A stretch of 11,093 nt of DNA from Candidatus Tariuqbacter arcticus (GTDB taxonomy: Bacteria > Electryoneota > Tariuqbacteria > Tariuqbacterales > Tariuqbacteraceae). Below, in pieces: positions 1 to 7,950 of the stretch. Every line of letters starts with the position of its first letter. The first letter of the stretch is position 1. The stretch spans positions 1 through 11,093 of the forward strand of contig JABMRZ010000166.1 of NCBI GenBank assembly GCA_013202315.1, in the 5' to 3' direction. The notes under the pieces were generated by a model. It ran no database searches. It saw nothing but the letters and a program-made list of their open reading frames with translations, and was not told where the DNA came from. Position numbers and translations under genes: made by a program.

Positions 1-43
1 CTCATGCACCTATCGCGCACAACTTTGAATGAAAATTGGGTAT

Positions 44-73
44 GGATTCCGGCTAAAAGCATGCGGGAATGAC
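44..73. repeat. Imperfect hairpin repeat, likely dispersed intergenic element
   Basis: The sequence at 46-53 (ATTCCGGC) pairs with 63-70 (GCGGGAAT) with one mismatch around a 9-nt loop, making a short stem. The second arm also takes part in a 9-nt direct repeat, CATGCGGGA at 60-68 and 73-81. From general experience, elements with a GGATTCC...GGAATGAC frame recur in intergenic regions of many bacterial genomes. Only one copy is in this window, so calling it dispersed is an inference. Confidence 0.4.
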
Positions 74-116
74 ATGCGGGAGGGGGGAATCCGTCAGTCG
101 GTGGACTAAAGGCCAC

Positions 117-137
117 AGCCTATAGCCTACAGCCTAT
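117..137. repeat. Heptanucleotide tandem repeat upstream of the operon
   Basis: Three consecutive 7-nt units, AGCCTAT, AGCCTAC and AGCCTAT, lie 37 nt before the first start codon. A fourth degenerate unit can be read on the 5' side (CACAGCC at 114-120 in the shifted phase). The array sits where the promoter or 5' leader of the operon should be, so a change in copy number could alter spacing there. No clear -10/-35 pair could be assigned in 1-174. Confidence 0.6.
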
Positions 138-174
138 TTTCAGGGTAAATACAGAAAAATTAGACGGATTAATT

Positions 175-2046
175 ATGGACTATCTTGAAGGGAATCTTTC
201 GGTTTTAAGGGAATCTAATCCGGGATTGGCTGATACAATTCGAGACACAGAACTAACCTCGGATTATCAAATTTTCACCGCGAAAAACGGTTTACCGACG
301 ATTAAAGTGCGCGGAATATCCCTGCACAGCGGTTATGACCCGGTTAAAGAAGCCGATCGACTGGCTGAAAATATTCAGGTTGATAAGGGGAGTCCGGTTT
401 TATTGAAGGGGTTCGGGCTGGGTTATGCGGCTGAAGCATTAATACGGAAGGGGCATAGACTGATAATCGCGGAAGCCGATGTTATTATCCTGAGGGCGGC
501 GTTTTCCAGCCGGGATTTAACCGATTTACTAAATGAAATCCAGATATTTGCGGGAGAAGAGCCGAGCCGGTTCGATGAATTCCTGAGAGAAAGAGGATTG
601 AATGAGGGATTGACGGAGCTGAATCACAATCCCTCGGTGAAATTGAATAGTGAATTCTATAAGAAGCTGAGCGGGATTGAGATTCCCACACCATTTGTTG
701 AGCGGGTTTCGGTTTCCCAGGGACAGAAGGATTCGGCCAAACCAGGGCGAGCGGTTCCAGTTCCGAAGGGGCTGAAGATACTTTTGCCAAGTCCGCTTTA
801 TGGGGGTTCGCTGCCAATTGCGGGTTATTGCAGGCGGGCGCTGGAGGATTTGGGGCATAAAGTAGAATATTTCGATTCCAGCTTTTATTATCCGGCTTAT
901 AAATCGGTGGAAGATATTACCGCTAATGAAGACCATCGAAGCCAGTTGAAATCGCTCTATACTATGTTCGTTTCCGAATTGGTTCTGGCGAAGGCGGCGG
1001 AGTGGAAGCCGGATTTGGTGTTCGGAATAGCGCAGTCTCCTTTCACGACTAACACATTGGCGCAATTCAAACAGTTGAAGATTCCGATCGCTTTTTGGTT
1101 TATGGAGGATTTCCGGCTTTTCACATATTGGAAGACATTTGCACCGCTGTATGATTATTTTTTCGTGATTCAAAGGGGGGAGTTTTCGGAGAAGTTGAGC
1201 CAGCTGGGGATCAGGAATTATCATTACTTGCCGCTGGCGGCGGATCCGGATTTTCACAAGCCGGTGGAATTGACGCCCGAAGAGAAGGCTGAATATTCCA
1301 GCACATTCTCTTTTGTGGGGGCGGGGTATTATAATCGGGCGCAGTTTTTCCTGCAGTTGCTGAACGAAGATTTCAAGATATGGGGGAGCGATTGGAATCC
1401 TTTATCGCCGCTGGGCAGGGTTTTACAGAGGAAGGGGGAGCGCATTTCCCCGGAAGACTGCGTCAAAATATTCAATGCGGCAACTATCAATATCAATCTG
1501 CATTCATCGTCTTACCATAACGGAATAAATCCGAATGGTGATTTCGTGAACCCGAGGACCTTTGAAATAGCGGCTTGCGGGGGATTTCAGGCGGTCGATC
1601 CGCGAAGCGAACTGGGGGAACTTTTTGAGGTCGGCAGGGAAATTATCACCTTCAGCAATGTGGGCGAACTGCGCCGGAAGAAGGATTACTATATGGAACA
1701 TCCTGACGAACGGGAAGAGATTGCTAAGGCGGGCAGACAGCGGGCGCTGGCGGAACACACATATCGGCATCGAATGCAGGAAATGCTGGAAGTAGTGGTC
1801 GCTGGTGAGCCGGTTCTGCAGAGGCGGGATGAGAATCCAAATATTGCAAGGAATTTAGCGCAAGCTGCCGGTGATGACGCCGAATTAAAGAACTTATTCG
1901 GACAATTCGACCAGGATGAAGAACTCACCATCGATAAAATTGCTAAATATATTCGGAGCGGGAAAGGGGAATTGACTCAAACCGAAGGAGTGTTGCTGTT
2001 AATGAAGGAGTTCTATGATTGGGCGCGGGAGAAGAAGGTGGTCTGA
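175..2046 (+). CDS. CgeB-family glycosyltransferase with an N-terminal Rossmann-like extension
   Basis: Predicted cytoplasmic sugar-nucleotide-dependent glycosyltransferase of the CgeB (spore maturation protein)/DUF3880 type, of GT-B fold. Residues about 198-310 form the first Rossmann half, starting KILLPSPLYGGSLPIAGY. Residues about 345-545 form the second, with YLPLAADPDF at 351-360 and the family signature at 459-480, which contains NPRTFEIAACGG. A conserved EHTYRHR follows at 527-533. The first ~197 residues are extra: 75-110 contains LLKGFGLGYAAEAL followed by an acidic IIAEAD stretch, resembling the start of the DUF115/Maf motility-accessory glycosyltransferases. Residues 550-623 form a helical tail. 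The ATG at 175 has only a weak ribosome site (GACGG at 163-167). It is the first gene of the operon, 12 nt before the next. Family assignment is firm; sugar and acceptor are unknown, and flagellin or another surface protein is inferred from the neighbours. Confidence 0.85.
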   Translation: MDYLEGNLSVLRESNPGLADTIRDTELTSDYQIFTAKNGLPTIKVRGISLHSGYDPVKEADRLAENIQVDKGSPVLLKGFGLGYAAEALIRKGHRLIIAEADVIILRAAFSSRDLTDLLNEIQIFAGEEPSRFDEFLRERGLNEGLTELNHNPSVKLNSEFYKKLSGIEIPTPFVERVSVSQGQKDSAKPGRAVPVPKGLKILLPSPLYGGSLPIAGYCRRALEDLGHKVEYFDSSFYYPAYKSVEDITANEDHRSQLKSLYTMFVSELVLAKAAEWKPDLVFGIAQSPFTTNTLAQFKQLKIPIAFWFMEDFRLFTYWKTFAPLYDYFFVIQRGEFSEKLSQLGIRNYHYLPLAADPDFHKPVELTPEEKAEYSSTFSFVGAGYYNRAQFFLQLLNEDFKIWGSDWNPLSPLGRVLQRKGERISPEDCVKIFNAATININLHSSSYHNGINPNGDFVNPRTFEIAACGGFQAVDPRSELGELFEVGREIITFSNVGELRRKKDYYMEHPDEREEIAKAGRQRALAEHTYRHRMQEMLEVVVAGEPVLQRRDENPNIARNLAQAAGDDAELKNLFGQFDQDEELTIDKIAKYIRSGKGELTQTEGVLLLMKEFYDWAREKKVV

Positions 2047-2058
2047 AAAAGAGTTAGA

Positions 2059-3750
2059 ATGTATAAGGCTGAAAGTTTGAAAGTGAAAAAGATACTCATA
2101 GTGAATTTGACGAGGATGGGGGATCTGCTTCAGACGACTCCCTTAATCGCCGGTCTGAAGAAGAAATATCCCGATTCTCAATTATCTTTAGCGGTGATTG
2201 ACGATTTTCGGGGAATATGCAGCGGTTTCTCCGGGGTAGATAGATTGCTATCGGTGGATGTCAATTATTTCGTTCCTCGGTTAATGGACTCGAAATATTC
2301 GTTGGAGGAAAATTATACCTATTTGCAGAAGCTAATGAGGCGGGTGGGGACCGATTATGATATGGTGATTAATTTATCGCATACGCGGGTATCGGCGGTG
2401 TTTTCCCGCTTGACGGAATGTGAGGATGTGCGGGGGATGACTTTGACCCGTGAAGGAGCGTTGGTGGTGCGGCATCCATGGCTGAATTATTTCTTCTATG
2501 TGTCTCAAAAACGGCTGTTTAATACCTTTAATTTGGTAGATATGTATAATCTAACCGGTGAGATTAAGCTTTCAGAGCGCAGTTTGTATTACCGGGTTCC
2601 GGCGGAAGCTGCGGATTCCCCCGATGAATTCTTGAAGGGATATTCGGGCAAGTTCATCGGTTTTCAATTGGGGACCGCGACCGGGGACAGGCGGTGGGAT
2701 CCCGAATATTTCGGAGAATTGGCTAATATCATCCGGGAACGATTGGGGTGGAACATCATCGTTTTCGGCAGCCGGAATGAAAGGGAGTTGTTGAACCGGA
2801 TGCGGGAGGTTTACAAAGGAGCTATAATCGACGCAATCGGCAAAACCAGTATGCAGCAGTTGGGGGCGTTGATTCAGCGGTGCGAATTATTGGTGAGCAA
2901 TGATACGGGGACGATGCATCTGGCGGCGGCGGTGGGGACGGGGATTGTCGCAATCTTTTTGGGAGAAGCGCACGCCGGCGATACCGGTCCTTATACTGAA
3001 AAGGCAATAATCCTTGAAGCGAATATCTCCTGCGCGCCGTGCAGCTATCATACGACTTGTATGGATCATATCTGTCATCGTTATGTGACGCCGGAAGATG
3101 TATTTTGGGCGGTGGAAAATTTCGATGAGTTGACCGGGGGTGAAATCGAGCAATTCGAAGATTCCGAAAGGTTTGCAAGGGTGAGGTTATCACGGCAGAC
3201 TTTTGAGGAGGACGGTTTCATCTATCTCGTGCCTTTGATAAAGAGACCGCTGACGATTGAATCATTGCTGAAAGGGCTTTATCGAAGGATGTGGAAGCGG
3301 TTCTTATGTCCGGGCAGGGATTTTTATCCGACTGAATTTGAGCGGTATTATTCGGAACCTGAAGATGAGGATTTCAATCAAAGACTAAATGAATTGGTGA
3401 GTGTTTTCAAGGAATTGGCGCTTTTTGGGGGGAAGGGTGTGGAAATCGCTTCCGAATTGCGGGAGGCGTCATCTCCCCCGAATGTGGAAGCGCTGAAAAA
3501 GCTGAGTCTGGATATGATTAAACTGGATAATTCCATATATCATATGGAGATGACTCATCCGGAAACGATGCCTATCGCCCTGTCGTTCCGAATCAGGAAG
3601 AAAAACGCCGAAAGTGATGAATTGGATTATATCATCAAGATGGCGGATGATTTATACAGGGAAGTGCGAAAGCAGGCGGAATTGATGGCGAATGAAATCC
3701 AGAAATATCAAATGAAGATGATTACAGTAGAGAAGGAATACGCAGTATGA
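2059..3750 (+). CDS. Glycosyltransferase family 9 (heptosyltransferase-like) protein with extra C-terminal domain
   Basis: GT-B glycosyltransferase related to ADP-heptose:LPS heptosyltransferases (GT9). Residues 11-30 give the family N-terminus (KILIVNLTRMGDLLQTTPLI). FIGFQLGTATGDRRWDPEYF at 199-218 opens the second lobe. VSNDTGTMHLAAAVG at 279-293 is the nucleotide-sugar-binding signature. Four cysteines at 325, 328, 334 and 339 (C-x2-C-x5-C-x4-C) follow. Residues about 365-563 form an additional, mostly helical domain not found in the LPS enzymes RfaC/RfaF, which are about 320-350 residues long. The same domain recurs in the next gene. A GTG at 2083 would give the usual short GT9 N-terminus and is an alternative start; the ATG at 2059 has a modest AAAGAG upstream. 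The stop overlaps the next start by 4 nt, so translational coupling is likely. Despite the GT9 fold, the context argues for protein glycosylation over LPS core synthesis; the donor sugar is unknown. Confidence 0.85.
   Translation: MYKAESLKVKKILIVNLTRMGDLLQTTPLIAGLKKKYPDSQLSLAVIDDFRGICSGFSGVDRLLSVDVNYFVPRLMDSKYSLEENYTYLQKLMRRVGTDYDMVINLSHTRVSAVFSRLTECEDVRGMTLTREGALVVRHPWLNYFFYVSQKRLFNTFNLVDMYNLTGEIKLSERSLYYRVPAEAADSPDEFLKGYSGKFIGFQLGTATGDRRWDPEYFGELANIIRERLGWNIIVFGSRNERELLNRMREVYKGAIIDAIGKTSMQQLGALIQRCELLVSNDTGTMHLAAAVGTGIVAIFLGEAHAGDTGPYTEKAIILEANISCAPCSYHTTCMDHICHRYVTPEDVFWAVENFDELTGGEIEQFEDSERFARVRLSRQTFEEDGFIYLVPLIKRPLTIESLLKGLYRRMWKRFLCPGRDFYPTEFERYYSEPEDEDFNQRLNELVSVFKELALFGGKGVEIASELREASSPPNVEALKKLSLDMIKLDNSIYHMEMTHPETMPIALSFRIRKKNAESDELDYIIKMADDLYREVRKQAELMANEIQKYQMKMITVEKEYAV
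3731..3737 (+). promoter_or_regulatory. Strong ribosome binding site for the fusion gene
   Basis: AGAAGGA lies 9 nt before the ATG at 3747, inside the end of the preceding gene. It is the best Shine-Dalgarno match in the operon and fixes the start of the large fusion gene at the ATGA overlap. Confidence 0.7.
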
Positions 3751-6700
3751 AGCGGATTCTATTGATAAATTTTGGGCGGATGGGTGATTTGATTCAATCA
3801 TCGCCGTTGATTTCCTGCCTTCGGGAACAGAATCCCGGAGTGGAGATTGGATACATAGCGGCGAGCGGGTTCGCTGGAGTGATGCGCGGTATTCCGGGAA
3901 TCGATATTCATCATCCCATCGAGCTTTTCAAGTATATGGCTCCGCTTAAGGAAGGAAATTTATTGGGGAATCTGCGCCTGTTTAAAGGGTTGTTGGATAA
4001 ATTGAAGAGCTATGATTATGATGTGATATTTAATCTTACTCACAATCGTTTAGGGGCGGTGTTATCGGGGCTGCTGCCGGGGGAAGTTGTGGGTTTGACC
4101 ATTGATGAGCGAGGGTTTAGTTCGGTGAATAGCCGCTGGATGAGGCAGTTTTACAACACAAATATCAATCGGGGATTGAACCAATTTAATTTGGTCGACC
4201 TTTATAGGTTGGCGGCGGGATTCAAGAGAGAAGGAGCGACTGAAAATAACAGCCGCCTCCGTTTTATGGTGGACGAGGAAACGAGAGGCTGGGCGGAAGA
4301 TGAGCTGAAAAAACGAGGCTGGAAGCCGGGACGGAAAATCATCGGTTTTCAGGCGGGGGCTTCTATGGAAGCGAAGCGATGGCCTGGGAGGAATTTCAAC
4401 CGCATCGCGAAGGCTTTGGCGGGTGATTTTAACTTGGCGTTCTTCGGAACGGAAAGGGAAAGGAGCCTGGTCGATGAAGCTGTCGATGGGGCGCCCGGGG
4501 CGATGAATTTCGCGGGAGAAACCGATATTGCGCAGCTGGCGGCGCTTTTAGAGAAGTGCGAATTGTTGGTTACCAATGACACCGGCACTCAACATCTGGC
4601 GGCGGCGGTGGGGAAGCCGATTATTTCACTGACGATGGGATCAGCTTTAGCCTCGGAAACAGGACCATTCGGTGAGGGGCATATAATTGTCGAGCCGGAC
4701 ATCGATTGCATGCCTTGCAGTTATAAGTATCCGTGTTTGGATTTCGCCTGCCATTCGTTGATAACCCCAGAATTGGTGGAGTGGACGGTCAGGGAGATGA
4801 TTGAGAATGGGGGAATCGATGGTGTCCCGGATTTGTTTGGTTCCCGGGCCAAGGTCAGCGTCACGGCTTTCGATGATGAAGGGTTGTGGTATTTAGAACC
4901 GATAGTCCCGGCCTCCGACACTTTCAGAGAAAGGGTAAATATTGCCTATCGGAAGGCTTGGTTTGAACTGCTTAATTCAATTGATAACAATGACATAAGT
5001 ATAGACATTACGAGTGGCAAAGAAATTGCAGATGTATTGACTACCACCATTGAACAGATTGATGAATTAATAGAATATTCGGGGCGGGGTAAAAGGTTAG
5101 CTTGGAAATTATGTTCTTTGTCAGAGGCGAATCAGTCTGAGGTAGAGATAATCAAGGAAGTCGGGGGCGAAATCGCAGAAGTCGACCTGGCAATCGAGTC
5201 TTTGGGAAACACTAATCGGGAGTTGCGTCCTTTGACTTTAGATTTCCATCTGGGGAAGGAGGCGCTTCCTGATGCTGGTCTGAAACGGCTGGCGGAATTG
5301 ACGGTGGAATTATATCGAAATTTGACCAGAGGGGGCAGGCTTTTCAAGAAGTATTTGATTGAAGCTGAGGGACTTGAAGCTCGAACTGCATCCGCGCCCG
5401 CTATTTCAAGCCAACTAGCGCTTGAAAAGGTTCTGGCGGTCGATACCCCATATTTCGTCAGCGGTGAAATTATTCGGGCGATGAAGCAAAGAGGGATTGC
5501 GGTCGAATTAGTTGAACTTGATACCGGTTCGAAAAATGCGCCTGGCGGAGCGGAAGAATTCGTAAACCGTTTGTTAGCGAAAGTCCAATCGTTCAAGCCG
5601 GATTTTGTTTTCACGGTGAACCATCTCGGTTTCGATGAGGAAGGATTTGTATTAGGTGAATTGGCGAAATTGGGCGTGAGGTCTGCGGTTTATTATGTGG
5701 ATAGTCCTTTATTAATAATGAATCATCCCCAAAAACTGGTGGATGATTCGAGCTGGGTGTTCTGCTGGGATGAATACTACATCGGAAAATTGAAGGATTA
5801 TGGCTTTCAAAAGGTTGAATATTTGCCGCTGGCGGCTGATATCGGTCATTTCTATCCCCGGTCGTCAGCTCAGATTCCACCGGAATATCGAAGTAGAATT
5901 CTATTCGCCGCCGATAGTTTAGCCGCAGGTATTGAAAAGTGCGGCCGCACATTGACCGATTGGATGCTTTCCGGCGATATCTTGGATAGAATAAATGATC
6001 TGTGGTCGAGTAATGGGAAAGTCCTGCCGGAAGTTTTGGAACAGGTTTCTTCTTCGATGGATTTCAGCAGTCTGGGACAAAGGCGTAATTTCTGGGCGCT
6101 TTGGACACTGAAAAAATATCAGGCGGAAAGATTGAAAATCCTGCGGGAACTGGCGGAGCTTGGGTTGACCATCAGAGGGGATTCGGGATGGGAAGCGTAT
6201 TTTGGAGATGGGTTGGTGGAGTTGAAGGGTATAGTCAGCTATTTTGAGCAGCTGCCCTTGGCTTATTCCGGGGCTGAAATCGGGTTTAACTGCACGAGCC
6301 TCCAGATGCCGTATGGAGTCAACCAGCGGGTATTCGATATTCCCGCCTGCGGGGGATTTTTACTGACAGATTATCGGCCTGCATTGGAAGAGATTTTCGA
6401 TATTAAGAAAGATATTGCGGTTTATCATTCAGCGGAAGAAGCCAGGGAACTGGCGGAATACTATTTGAAGCGCCCGGCTGAAAGAAGGAAAATGTCCGAA
6501 AGAGCCCGGGCCAAAATCATAGAAAATCACACTTATAAACATCGAGTAGATGCCATTTTTGAGAAGATGTCCTTTTCCAGTCAAATACATTTCAGGAGTC
6601 GGGCGGCAGGCGGGATTATGTTAGCGACAACGGTCGGAGATACAATTTCAATCAATGAAGGGGTTCCGGCTGAGTTGGAGGCGCTAAAGGCTGAATTCCC

Positions 6701-7931
6701 GCAGAAATTAGATGTGCCTGATGAAATTTCGGTGCATCATTTCGGGGAGCGTTCATTAGTTATCGCGCCCCAAAGGGCGGCTTGGATTGTGACCGACAAG
6801 ATTGGCGCTGGTTTAGTGGAAGAGATGTCAGGCGGGGCGGCGATGGGTGAAGCCGCCGCCAAAATTGCGGTTCAATGTGAGATTAGTAGTGAAACTGCAC
6901 TTCGTAAATTAAGGGAAGTGGTGGAGAAGATGAACCTGGCTAATTTCCGGGAGAATCTTGAAACTGGATTTATTGATATTGACAGCAATCCTCGCAATTT
7001 GCAATTATTCCTTACTCGGAAATGCAATTTACACTGCGGGCATTGTTATTTTTCGGCTGGCGAGGCGATGCCGGAGGAAATTCCCACCGATGATTGGAAG
7101 GGAATCATTCGCAAATTCGCCTTTATGGGGCAGGGGAATGTGCTGACTTTCACCGGCGGGGAACCGCTGATGCATCCCGATTTCTATGAAATCGCCCAGG
7201 AAGCGGTGGAGCAGGGTTTGACAGTTTATTTACTCACTAACGGCGGGATGATAAGAGACAAAACAGCTGCAAAAGGATTGGCCTCGATTGTGGATGTGGT
7301 GCAAGTCAGTATAGATGGTACCACCGCTGAAATAAACGATAAGATTCGAAGCCCCGGCAGTTTTCTGGGCGCGGTTAATGCGATTAGACTGCTATTGGCG
7401 GAGAAGGTTGAAGTGGAGATTACTACGGTAGTTATGCCGGAAAATGTCGATGATTTAGTGGATAATCTGGCTGCTTTTGTCGCTTCTTTCGATTCCAGCC
7501 GTTTGAGGAGTACGATTTCGGTGGCGAATCCCATCGGAAGGCTGAACGGTCATAATCTTGAAGCGGAAGAATCACTAGTCGGCAGAGTGTTGTCGAAACA
7601 CGGAGACGCCCCCTGGTTGAGGACCGGGCGATTCAACTCAGGGAATGTGAATTTCGGATGTGAGTTGGCGACATCCATAGTGATTAATCCTGAAGGGAAA
7701 ATGGGAAATTGCCCCTACTTAAATTATTCGGGACCGAGGAATATCAAGGAGGGCGATTTCGCCAAGTTGGCGGCTGAAGACCGATTATGGCATCATAATA
7801 AAATCAAGTCCAGCCTGAAATGCCAAAGCTGTGATCTACGCAATTTCCAATGTGGGGGGTGCAAGATATACGATAAATGCAGCGAACAATTGAAGCTTCG
7901 TAATTATTATCGGTTATTGGAAGGTAAATAG
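3747..7931 (+). CDS. Four-module fusion: GT9 + CgeB-type glycosyltransferase + PqqD-like + radical SAM/SPASM
   Basis: A single uninterrupted 1394-residue frame. Residues 1-365: GT9 glycosyltransferase, with NFGRMGDLIQSSPLI at 8-22, TNDTGTQHLAAAVG at 276-289, and cysteines 321, 324, 330 and 335. Residues 366-545: the same helical domain as in the upstream gene. Residues about 556-940: CgeB-type glycosyltransferase, with YLPLAADIGHF at 692-702, FDIPACGGFLLTDYRPAL at 863-880 and NHTYKHR at 927-933. Residues about 994-1068: PqqD-like winged-helix domain, the peptide-binding module of RiPP maturases. Residues about 1084-1280: radical SAM domain, with cluster cysteines C1093, C1097 and C1100 (CNLHCGHC) and GGEP at 1137-1140. 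Residues about 1300-1394: SPASM domain; C1305-x11-G-x4-C1322 fits the consensus, then C1359, C1362, C1369, C1372 and C1378 can bind auxiliary Fe-S clusters. All catalytic motifs look intact, so it is probably active in every module. It may glycosylate and radically modify a protein or peptide; substrate and radical reaction are unknown. Confidence 0.85.
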   Translation: MKRILLINFGRMGDLIQSSPLISCLREQNPGVEIGYIAASGFAGVMRGIPGIDIHHPIELFKYMAPLKEGNLLGNLRLFKGLLDKLKSYDYDVIFNLTHNRLGAVLSGLLPGEVVGLTIDERGFSSVNSRWMRQFYNTNINRGLNQFNLVDLYRLAAGFKREGATENNSRLRFMVDEETRGWAEDELKKRGWKPGRKIIGFQAGASMEAKRWPGRNFNRIAKALAGDFNLAFFGTERERSLVDEAVDGAPGAMNFAGETDIAQLAALLEKCELLVTNDTGTQHLAAAVGKPIISLTMGSALASETGPFGEGHIIVEPDIDCMPCSYKYPCLDFACHSLITPELVEWTVREMIENGGIDGVPDLFGSRAKVSVTAFDDEGLWYLEPIVPASDTFRERVNIAYRKAWFELLNSIDNNDISIDITSGKEIADVLTTTIEQIDELIEYSGRGKRLAWKLCSLSEANQSEVEIIKEVGGEIAEVDLAIESLGNTNRELRPLTLDFHLGKEALPDAGLKRLAELTVELYRNLTRGGRLFKKYLIEAEGLEARTASAPAISSQLALEKVLAVDTPYFVSGEIIRAMKQRGIAVELVELDTGSKNAPGGAEEFVNRLLAKVQSFKPDFVFTVNHLGFDEEGFVLGELAKLGVRSAVYYVDSPLLIMNHPQKLVDDSSWVFCWDEYYIGKLKDYGFQKVEYLPLAADIGHFYPRSSAQIPPEYRSRILFAADSLAAGIEKCGRTLTDWMLSGDILDRINDLWSSNGKVLPEVLEQVSSSMDFSSLGQRRNFWALWTLKKYQAERLKILRELAELGLTIRGDSGWEAYFGDGLVELKGIVSYFEQLPLAYSGAEIGFNCTSLQMPYGVNQRVFDIPACGGFLLTDYRPALEEIFDIKKDIAVYHSAEEARELAEYYLKRPAERRKMSERARAKIIENHTYKHRVDAIFEKMSFSSQIHFRSRAAGGIMLATTVGDTISINEGVPAELEALKAEFPQKLDVPDEISVHHFGERSLVIAPQRAAWIVTDKIGAGLVEEMSGGAAMGEAAAKIAVQCEISSETALRKLREVVEKMNLANFRENLETGFIDIDSNPRNLQLFLTRKCNLHCGHCYFSAGEAMPEEIPTDDWKGIIRKFAFMGQGNVLTFTGGEPLMHPDFYEIAQEAVEQGLTVYLLTNGGMIRDKTAAKGLASIVDVVQVSIDGTTAEINDKIRSPGSFLGAVNAIRLLLAEKVEVEITTVVMPENVDDLVDNLAAFVASFDSSRLRSTISVANPIGRLNGHNLEAEESLVGRVLSKHGDAPWLRTGRFNSGNVNFGCELATSIVINPEGKMGNCPYLNYSGPRNIKEGDFAKLAAEDRLWHHNKIKSSLKCQSCDLRNFQCGGCKIYDKCSEQLKLRNYYRLLEGK

Positions 7932-7950
7932 AATATAAATAGAGGTTATT

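Noticed and set aside
4..72. A 22-codon ORF at the left edge
   Set aside because: It runs through the hairpin repeat, has no visible ribosome site, and its product has no recognisable features.
106..130. Sigma-28-like promoter (CTAAA at 106-110 with a downstream GCC-containing box)
   Set aside because: There is no acceptable CCGATA-type -10 at the right distance; the match falls in the heptamer repeat and is no better than chance.
529..1257. A 242-codon open frame on the - strand inside the first gene
   Set aside because: It is rich in Arg, Ile, Gln and Pro, matches no recognisable family, and lies antisense to a gene with clear CgeB motifs. It is a by-product of the purine-rich coding strand.
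2822..3193. Overlapping - strand frames (123 and 88 codons) opposite the GT9 active-site region
   Set aside because: Low-complexity Pro/Ser/Arg composition antisense to the conserved NDTG region; no start context or domain.
2059..3750. LPS inner-core heptosyltransferase (RfaF/RfaC) as the specific function
   Set aside because: The GT9 fold is shared, but the long C-terminal domain, the cysteine cluster and the glycosylation context do not fit a standard LPS core enzyme, so no rfa/waa symbol was assigned.
5100..6750. Possibility that the long fusion is two genes joined by a frame error
   Set aside because: No stop, frame change or internal ribosome site plus ATG was seen at the domain junctions. 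Composition is uniform and the linker domain matches the upstream paralogue through to the junction.
6958..7146. A 62-codon + strand frame overlapping the radical SAM start, considered as a RiPP precursor
   Set aside because: It lies wholly inside the conserved CNLHCGHC-coding region in another frame and reads as a shifted copy of that gene, with no ribosome site.
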